7,105 nucleotides of DNA from Pseudomonadota bacterium (GTDB taxonomy: Bacteria > Pseudomonadota > Alphaproteobacteria > Acetobacterales > Acetobacteraceae), in the NCBI GenBank assembly GCA_021808185.1, contig JAKBCB010000183.1, positions 1-7,105 of the forward strand. Direction: 5' to 3'. This document shows, piece by piece, positions 1 through 4,326 of the stretch; within the stretch, counting starts at the first letter, position 1; every line of letters begins with the position of its first letter. The notes under the pieces are model-generated. The model did no database searches and was not told the DNA's origin. It saw nothing but the letters and a program-made list of their open reading frames with translations. Made by a program: the position numbers and the translations under genes.

Positions 1-132
1 GCGCTCGTACGGCCGGTGCGGCTCGTCGCCGACCAGCACGATCCGCCCGTCGAACCCGGCCTCACGCATTGCCACCGCCGCGTTGGCACCGGCCTGGCCG
101 GCACCGACGATCACATGAACCTTGGGCGCCAT
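1..132 (-). CDS. FAD-dependent ferredoxin reductase, N-terminus only (partial)
   Basis: Only the first 44 codons are in the window; the gene continues past the left edge. The translation begins MAPKVHVIVGAGQAGANAAV. It has the GxGxxG dinucleotide-binding turn (G10, G12, G15) right after a hydrophobic first beta strand. A second strand (RIVLVGDE) follows, then PHRPYER. This is the typical opening of the FAD-binding Rossmann fold in class I ring-hydroxylating dioxygenase reductases and P450-type ferredoxin reductases (rhodocoxin or putidaredoxin reductase style), which pass electrons from NAD(P)H through FAD to a small ferredoxin. The ATG is preceded by a strong GGGGAGG, though the spacing is short (3 nt after GGAGG). 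It is divergent from a Rieske ferredoxin gene, its plausible electron acceptor; that pairing is inference. The FAD/NAD and C-terminal domains cannot be inspected. Confidence 0.88.
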   Translation of the reverse strand, partial: MAPKVHVIVGAGQAGANAAVAMREAGFDGRIVLVGDEPHRPYER

Positions 133-135
133 CGT

Positions 136-142
136 CCTCCCC
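136..142 (-). promoter_or_regulatory. Shine-Dalgarno of the ferredoxin reductase
   Basis: On the minus strand GGGGAGG lies 3 nt upstream of the ATG at 132. The match to the anti-SD is strong and fixes the start, but the spacing is tighter than usual. A hairpin (149-166) ends 6 nt upstream of it. Confidence 0.6.
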
Positions 143-148
143 ATTCCC

Positions 149-166
149 GCCGGTGGCGACACCGGC
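149..166. other. Perfect 7-bp stem-loop in the divergent leader
   Basis: GCCGGTG (149-155) pairs perfectly with CACCGGC (160-166). The four-base loop is GCGA on the plus strand (a GNRA tetraloop) and TCGC on the minus strand. In the minus-strand transcript it lies in the 5' leader of the ferredoxin reductase, 6 nt upstream of the Shine-Dalgarno. It could affect translation or messenger stability of that gene; function is inference. No T-tract follows on either strand, so it is not a classical terminator. Confidence 0.4.
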
Positions 167-213
167 CGCAGACACGCGCCGCGCGTCGCGGCATGATCCC
201 ATCTCGGGTTGCT

Positions 214-227
214 TTACGCACATGTAA
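214..227. promoter_or_regulatory. Weak inverted repeat TTAC-N6-GTAA, possible operator
   Basis: TTACGCACATGTAA lies in the divergent gap between the ferredoxin reductase and the Rieske ferredoxin, with perfect 4-base arms and six central bases. It sits in the least GC-rich part of that gap, where a promoter or regulator site would be expected. I find no convincing -35/-10 pair on either strand here, so this is only a candidate. Confidence 0.15.
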
Positions 228-234
228 TTGAAGC

Positions 235-239
235 GGAGA
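235..239 (+). promoter_or_regulatory. Shine-Dalgarno of the Rieske ferredoxin
   Basis: GGAGA lies 9 nt upstream of the ATG at 249. It favours that start over the in-frame TTG at 228, which would add MKRRRTP and has no ribosome binding site of its own. Confidence 0.6.
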
Positions 240-248
240 CGAACGCCT

Positions 249-572
249 ATGGACGACGCGGCGAATTGGGTACGGGTGGCGGCGGTGAAGCAGGTGAGCA
301 AGGGCGAGATGCTCGCCACCGAGGCCGGCGGCAGGAAGGTGGCCGTGTTCCACCTGGATGACGGAAGTTGGCACGCCATCGAGAATGTCTGCACCCATGC
401 CTACGCCCTGCTGACCGATGGCTGGCTGGAGGGCGATGCCATCGAATGCCCGCTGCATGCCGGCCGCTTCGACGTGCGCACCGGCAAGGGTCTGTGCGCG
501 CCGATCGAGCAGGATGTGGCGACGTTCCCGGTGCGCGTCGAGGGCCCCGACGTGTTCGTGGCCGTGCCGTGA
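249..572 (+). CDS. Rieske [2Fe-2S] ferredoxin (non-heme iron oxygenase ferredoxin component)
   Basis: A 107-residue cytoplasmic Rieske protein, the usual size for stand-alone Rieske ferredoxins of the BphF/NdoA type. The cluster-binding motif is complete: C48-T-H50, sixteen residues, then C67-P-L-H70 followed by AGRFD, i.e. C-x-H-x16-C-x2-H. There is no signal peptide or membrane anchor, which separates it from the bc1-complex Rieske subunit. The acidic C-terminal half (GPDVFVAVP end) fits the family. Such proteins carry single electrons from a flavoprotein reductase to the terminal oxygenase. A matching reductase gene starts divergently 116 bp away, but no oxygenase alpha subunit is in the window, so the final acceptor is unknown. 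A NirD-like nitrite reductase subunit is less likely because no NirB neighbour is seen. The stop overlaps the start of the DinB-fold gene, indicating one operon. Confidence 0.92.
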   Translation: MDDAANWVRVAAVKQVSKGEMLATEAGGRKVAVFHLDDGSWHAIENVCTHAYALLTDGWLEGDAIECPLHAGRFDVRTGKGLCAPIEQDVATFPVRVEGPDVFVAVP

Positions 573-1072
573 TCTCGCCCGACTGGGTGCGCATGATGGC
601 CGGCTACAACGCCGAGATGAACCGGCGCTGGTACGCGGCGGCGGGGCAGCTCGACGATGCCGCGCGCAGGCGCGACCGCGGCGCGTTCTTCGGCTCGATC
701 CACGCGACGCTGAACCACCTGCTCTGGGCCGACCGGATCTGGATGTCGCGCTTCGACGGCTGGGACAAGCCGGCCGGCGGCATCGGGGAGAGCATCGCGC
801 TGCACGACGGCTTCGCCGCCCTCGCCACGGCGCGGGCCGAGACCGACGCGGGCATCGTCGCCTGGGCGGGGCGGGTCGATGCCGCGTGGCTTGCGGGGGA
901 TCTGGGCTGGTTCAGCGGTGCCGTGGGGCGGGATGTGACCCGGCCGCGCGCGGTGCTGGTGGCGCATATGTTCAACCACCAGACACATCATCGCGGCCAG
1001 GCGCATGCGATGCTGACGGTGGCCGGCGCACGCACCGAGGATACCGACCTGTGGATCGTGGCGAGGGCGTGA
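569..1072 (+). CDS. DinB/YfiT-fold protein (putative metal-dependent, function unknown)
   Basis: A 167-residue protein starting with GTG at 569, in the four-base GTGA overlap with the ferredoxin stop. It has no Shine-Dalgarno, so translational coupling is likely. The start (ISPDWVRMMAGYNAEMNRRW) resembles the typical DinB N-terminus; in-frame ATGs at 593 and 596 would trim conserved residues. The family's metal-ligand histidines are present: H50 in NHLLWAD, and H137 and H141 in HMFNHQTHHRGQ (HxxxH). The DinB superfamily is a four-helix bundle. It includes B. subtilis DinB, bacillithiol- and mycothiol-dependent transferases and mycothiol-dependent maleylpyruvate isomerase, but most members of this sub-type have no proven activity. 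It is unrelated to DNA polymerase IV, also called DinB in E. coli. The operon link to a redox carrier hints at a role in oxygenase metabolism; that is inference. Confidence 0.9.
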   Translation: MISPDWVRMMAGYNAEMNRRWYAAAGQLDDAARRRDRGAFFGSIHATLNHLLWADRIWMSRFDGWDKPAGGIGESIALHDGFAALATARAETDAGIVAWAGRVDAAWLAGDLGWFSGAVGRDVTRPRAVLVAHMFNHQTHHRGQAHAMLTVAGARTEDTDLWIVARA

Positions 1073-1074
1073 GC

Positions 1075-1100
1075 GGGCGGATCAGTCGTCCATCCCGCCC
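1075..1100. terminator. Possible hairpin between convergent DinB-fold and kinase genes
   Basis: GGGCGGAT (1075-1082) can pair with ATCCCGCCC (1092-1100) with one bulged C, leaving a loop of about nine bases. It spans the 9-bp gap and the last codons of the minus-strand kinase. No T-run follows on either strand, so it is at best a weak bidirectional terminator or an mRNA 3'-end stabiliser. Confidence 0.22.
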
Positions 1101-3766
1101 AGCGCCGCCGCCACCGGCGCCAGGGCGCCCGCCAGCGCGCGCGCAGTGACGGGCTTGGTCAGCACGCTGTCCATGCCGGCGGCGCGAAACAGCACATGGT
1201 CTTCCGGCGCGATATTCGCGGTCAGGCCGAACACCGGGATGGCGCAGAGCGGCGCCGGCAGCGCGCGGATCATGCGCGTCGCCTCGATGCCGTCGATGCC
1301 GGGCATCATCACGTCCATCAGCACCACATCGAACGGTGCCGCGCGGACCGAGGCGACGGCTTCCTCGCCGGTGCCGACCACATGGGCGCGATGGCCCATG
1401 CGCTCGATCATGGCGCGGATCACCACCTGATTGGTCGGGTTGTCCTCGGCCACCAGCACACTGACGGCGCGGGCCGGGGGCGGGATTGGCAGCGGTGCCG
1501 CCGCAGGCTCGTGACCGGCCCGCGCCGCGTCGCCGGTCAGGGCGCGGGCCAGCAGGTCCGGCGCCACCGGCTTGTCGAGCACCCGATCGAAGACACGCCC
1601 GGCGGCGGCGCGGGCGCCGTTTTCCAGCATCGCCGCCGAGGCCAGTACCAGCCGGGTGGCGGCCAGCGCCGGCTCCGCGCGGATCGCCCGTCCCAGCGCC
1701 ATGCCGTCCATGCCCGGCATCAGATGGTCGATCAGGGCGGCGTGGAACGGCGTGCCGCGCGCCGCCGCCGCCCGCAATTCCGCAAGCCCCGCCGCTGCGT
1801 CCGCGACCGGGCAGGGCTGGGCGCCGCGCGCCTGCAACTGGCCCGCGAACAAGGCGCGGCTGATCGGATGGTCGTCCACCAGCAGCACGCGCACCCCGTC
1901 CAGCCGCGCGACCGGCGTCGCCGCCCCGGCCGGTACCTCGCGCAGCGCGACGGTGAAGCGGAAGCGGCTGCCGTGGCCGGGCTCGCTGCTGGCGCCGATC
2001 TGTCCGCCCATACCCGTCACCAGACGGTGGCTGATGGCAAGGCCCAGCCCAGTGCCGCCGAAGCGACGGGAGACCGACCTGTCGAGCTGCTGGAATTCCG
2101 TGAACAGGTCGGGCAGGCGCTCCGCCGCGATGCCGATGCCGGTGTCCTCCACCGTCACCGCGAGCACGATGCCCGGCGCCGCAGAGGGCACACGTTCCAC
2201 CCGCACCGCGACCGCCCCGCGCTCGGTGAACTTGATGGCATTGCCGATCAGGTTGATGAGCACCTGACGCAGCCGGCCGGGATCGCCGCCGACGCGCGCT
2301 GGCACCTCGGGCGCCACGTGCACGCACAGGTCGAGCCCCTTGGCGCGGGCGCGCGGGGCGAGCAGGTCGAGCGCGCCATGCACCAGCGCCTCGGGCGCGA
2401 GGTCGATGTCCTCGAAGTCCATCCGCCCGGCGTCGAGCTTGCTGAAATCCAGGACATTGTTGATCACCTGCATCAGGTGGTCCGCCGCCTCGCGCAGGGT
2501 CTCGGCATGGCGCAGCCCGGCTTCGTCCAGCGCGCTGTCGAGCAGCAGGCCGGCCATGCCGATGACCGCGTTCAGCGGCGTGCGCAGTTCATGGCTCATC
2601 ATGGCGAGGAAGTCGGACTTGGCGCGGTTGGCGCGCTCGGCGGCGTCCTTGGCCGCTTGCAGCCCCTCCTCGTAGCGCAGGCGCGCGGTGGCGTCGCGCA
2701 CGCACCAGATCAGCATTGCGCCGGCGTGGTCGTCGGCCGCGGCGACGGCGACATCGGCGGTGAACGGGGTGCCATCGCGACGCAGCCCGCGCGCGCGCTG
2801 CTCGCCGGCCGCGCCATGCGACAGCGGCGCGCCGTTCGCGCCGGTCAGCAGCGCGGCGAGCGGACGCCCCGGCAGGTCCGCCGCCGGCCAGCCGAACATC
2901 TCCGCCGCCGGGCGATTGGCGGACTGGATGCGGCCTTCGGTATCGGTGGTGATGACGCCGTCGGTGATCGTATCGATGACGGTGCGCAGCCGCTGCTCCA
3001 GTTGCAGCCGGCGCATCGTCTCGGTCACGTCGCGGATCGTGCCCTCGTAATAGAGCGGCGCGCCGGTGAGACGGTCGCGCACCAGGCGGGCGTTCTCGCT
3101 GATCCAGATCCGCTCGCGCGTGCGGTGGCGATAGACTTCGGAGACGAAGTTCTCCACCCGTCCGTGCTCGTGCAGCAGGCGGGCGAATTCGTTCCGGCGG
3201 CCGGGCTCGACATACCATTCCGTGCCGATATCGCGGATGGCGCCGAGCATTTCGGCCTCGGTCTGGTAGCCGTTCAGCCGCACCAGCGCGGGATTGGCGC
3301 TGACCTGCCGCCCGTCGATGCTGGAGCGGTAAATCCCCTCACTGACATTTTCGTAAATATCGCGGTAATCTTGCAACGCACGCGCGGTGTCGCCGCGGCT
3401 TTCGGCAAGGGGCGAGACCAGCAGGAGCGCCCGGCCTGGAGCCGTCGCGATGCGGCCGAGCCGCACGCGGAGGAAGGCGCCATCATGCCGCTTGATCTGG
3501 ACATCCGGCAGCCGCGTGGCCGCCTGCTCGCTGTTCCCCGCGAGCAGCACGAGTTGGCGCGCGTGCGGGTGTCCGGCGTCGAAACCCAGGATGGCGGCCA
3601 GATGGGGATTGATGCGCAGCACCTGCCCGGCGGCGAGGTCGATGTCGGCGACGCCGATGCCCGGCTGTGCCAACAGGGACTCGATCAGCGCGGCGGCTGT
3701 GACCTCAGGCTGCCCGGCATCCTTGGCCGGTCTGCCGTGCTGGTGCCCTGTGGCGCGGCCGCCCAT
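1082..3766 (-). CDS. Soluble PAS-PAS-PAS hybrid histidine kinase with two receiver domains
   Basis: An 894-residue sensor kinase with no transmembrane segment or signal peptide, so cytoplasmic. Order: a degenerate PAS (about 28-122); a clear PAS with PAC tail (131-257, from YENVSEGIYRSS to YYEGTIRDVT); a third PAS (258-367); a short coiled coil; HisKA with H392 in SHELRTPLN; HATPase with N509, DTGIGIA (541-547) and GGTGLGLA (570-577); REC1 (D631/D632, phospho-acceptor D680, K732, with S710 where Thr is usual); a Pro/Ala linker; and REC2 (E774/D775, D818, T849, K871). All catalytic residues are present. The family autophosphorylates on His and passes phosphate to the receiver Asp, then usually through an HPt protein; no HPt is seen here. 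Start: ATG 3766 has GGGGA six bases upstream; GTG 3805 is an in-frame alternative adding 13 Arg-rich residues. Ligand unknown. It is divergent from a second hybrid kinase. Confidence 0.93.
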   Translation of the reverse strand: MGGRATGHQHGRPAKDAGQPEVTAAALIESLLAQPGIGVADIDLAAGQVLRINPHLAAILGFDAGHPHARQLVLLAGNSEQAATRLPDVQIKRHDGAFLRVRLGRIATAPGRALLLVSPLAESRGDTARALQDYRDIYENVSEGIYRSSIDGRQVSANPALVRLNGYQTEAEMLGAIRDIGTEWYVEPGRRNEFARLLHEHGRVENFVSEVYRHRTRERIWISENARLVRDRLTGAPLYYEGTIRDVTETMRRLQLEQRLRTVIDTITDGVITTDTEGRIQSANRPAAEMFGWPAADLPGRPLAALLTGANGAPLSHGAAGEQRARGLRRDGTPFTADVAVAAADDHAGAMLIWCVRDATARLRYEEGLQAAKDAAERANRAKSDFLAMMSHELRTPLNAVIGMAGLLLDSALDEAGLRHAETLREAADHLMQVINNVLDFSKLDAGRMDFEDIDLAPEALVHGALDLLAPRARAKGLDLCVHVAPEVPARVGGDPGRLRQVLINLIGNAIKFTERGAVAVRVERVPSAAPGIVLAVTVEDTGIGIAAERLPDLFTEFQQLDRSVSRRFGGTGLGLAISHRLVTGMGGQIGASSEPGHGSRFRFTVALREVPAGAATPVARLDGVRVLLVDDHPISRALFAGQLQARGAQPCPVADAAAGLAELRAAAARGTPFHAALIDHLMPGMDGMALGRAIRAEPALAATRLVLASAAMLENGARAAAGRVFDRVLDKPVAPDLLARALTGDAARAGHEPAAAPLPIPPPARAVSVLVAEDNPTNQVVIRAMIERMGHRAHVVGTGEEAVASVRAAPFDVVLMDVMMPGIDGIEATRMIRALPAPLCAIPVFGLTANIAPEDHVLFRAAGMDSVLTKPVTARALAGALAPVAAALGGMDD
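3342..3371 (+). promoter_or_regulatory. Possible antisense promoter inside the PAS2 region
   Basis: CTGACA (3342-3347), an 18-bp spacer and TAATCT (3366-3371) resemble a sigma-70 promoter on the strand opposite the kinase. They lie in an unusually AT-rich patch (about 39% GC over 3329-3372, by hand count). The -35 matches five of six consensus bases; the -10 keeps the conserved TA at its start and T at its end. Because the patch also encodes conserved PAS residues, the promoter reading is tentative. Confidence 0.2.
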
Positions 3767-3841
3767 GCGTCGTCCCCGCTCGCGTGGCCGCGTCGCACGG
3801 CGCACGCCCCCGCTCGCTCATCGGTTCCCCCGACAAATCGG

Positions 3842-3871
3842 AGCATACGCGCCACGTCACCGCACACGCAA
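3842..3871 (-). promoter_or_regulatory. Sigma-70-like promoter of the soluble hybrid kinase
   Basis: Reading the minus strand, TTGCGT (3871-3866) is followed by an 18-bp spacer and TATGCT (3847-3842). Both hexamers match consensus at the most conserved positions. Transcription would begin near 3835, giving a leader of about 70 nt to the ATG at 3766. This is the best promoter-like pair I find in the window. Confidence 0.45.
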
Positions 3872-4080
3872 CCAACGACCCGCGACTCGAGGTGCGCGCA
3901 GGCGGCACCGGAGACGGACGGCACGAAGCGGGCAATGACCGGAAGCGGCGGGCGGAGCTGGCCGCGGGCGCGAGGGGCTCCTTCGCTGTGTCGGACGCGG
4001 TGGCAGGCTGGGAAGCGTGGAGTGGGGAAGCACGAACCGTGCCGCGCGGAATCGGTCCAGACTGCGCCCCCTGTTGCAGC

Positions 4081-4120
4081 TTGCGACGCGGAGGCCGAGA
4101 AGTTTCGCGAATTGCGACGC
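4081..4120. repeat. Direct repeat TTGCGACGC x2, 31 bp apart
   Basis: Identical nonamers lie at 4081-4089 and 4112-4120, start to start 31 bp, about three helical turns, so both would face the same side of the DNA. Shorter TTGCG cores recur at 4124 and 4180. The arrangement is compatible with binding sites for a regulator of the downstream kinase, but a 9-mer repeat in a few hundred bases of biased DNA can arise by chance. Confidence 0.3.
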
Positions 4121-4174
4121 CGTTTGCGGGCTGCGCCGGATTTTAGCCGATTCGTAAGGCGCCCGGATTGGTAC

Positions 4175-4201
4175 GGAACTTGCGGACAATTGCCCTACGT
4201 G
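4175..4201 (+). promoter_or_regulatory. Possible EcfG-type promoter and palindrome upstream of the membrane kinase
   Basis: GGAAC (4175-4179), 18 bases, then CGTG (4198-4201) resembles the alphaproteobacterial general-stress sigma (EcfG) pattern of GGAAC, about 16-17 bases, CGTT. Here there is one mismatch and the spacer is slightly long. The spacer contains GGACAATTGCCC (4184-4195), a palindrome with one mismatched pair, which could be an operator. I found no convincing sigma-70 promoter for the kinase, so this is the leading but weak candidate. Confidence 0.2.
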
Positions 4202-4315
4202 AACCGTCCGGCGACAATGCCAACCGGTCGCGGCGGAGTAGCTCGGCCCCTATGTCCCGGTCCTTGTCGTGGCCTTCCAGAATGCTTGCCTTGCCCGGCG
4301 GCTGGTCCGCGGAGC

Positions 4316-4319
4316 AGGA
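4316..4319 (+). promoter_or_regulatory. Shine-Dalgarno that decides the membrane-kinase start
   Basis: AGGA lies 7 nt upstream of the ATG at 4327, an ideal spacing. It favours this start over the in-frame ATG at 4252, which would add 25 residues, and over more distal in-frame starts such as the GTG-like site at 4168. A second ATG follows immediately at 4330. Confidence 0.55.
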
Positions 4320-4326
4320 CAGGCCG

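Larger units (their letters stand above)
3767..4326. other. 560-bp intergenic region between divergent kinases
   Basis: I find no credible protein gene here; open frames on both strands give low-complexity Arg/Ala/Pro-rich translations with no recognisable motif. The region is richer in A/T towards 4100-4200, where HK2 control elements would be expected. It holds a good sigma-70-like promoter for the minus-strand kinase (3842-3871), four copies of TTGCG (4081, 4112, 4124, 4180), two of them extended to TTGCGACGC exactly 31 bp apart, and an imperfect 12-bp palindrome at 4184-4195. It is far longer than the other gaps in this window, which supports a regulatory role. Confidence 0.5.

Noticed and set aside
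569..1072. DNA polymerase IV (E. coli DinB)
   Set aside because: Shared name only. The protein is 167 residues with the His triad of the DinB/YfiT four-helix fold and none of the Y-family polymerase motifs.
1073..1081. A true rho-independent terminator between the DinB-fold gene and the kinase
   Set aside because: The gap is only 9 bp and no T-run follows the imperfect hairpin at 1075-1100 on either strand, so it is listed only as a weak candidate.
3767..3805. A GTG start at 3805 for the soluble kinase
   Set aside because: It would add 13 Arg-rich residues, and the G-run upstream is only about two bases from the GTG, too close for a ribosome binding site. ATG 3766 has a well-spaced GGGGA.
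3784..4189. Small open frames on both strands of the intergenic region (plus 3784-4146, minus 3857-4189)
   Set aside because: Translations look random and Arg/Pro-rich, starts lack good ribosome binding sites, and promoter-like elements overlap them.
4168..4326. A longer N-terminus for the membrane kinase (starts at 4168 or 4252)
   Set aside because: The AGGA seven bases before ATG 4327 and the TM1 immediately after it support the shorter form; the extra residues have no conserved features. The 4252 start cannot be fully excluded.
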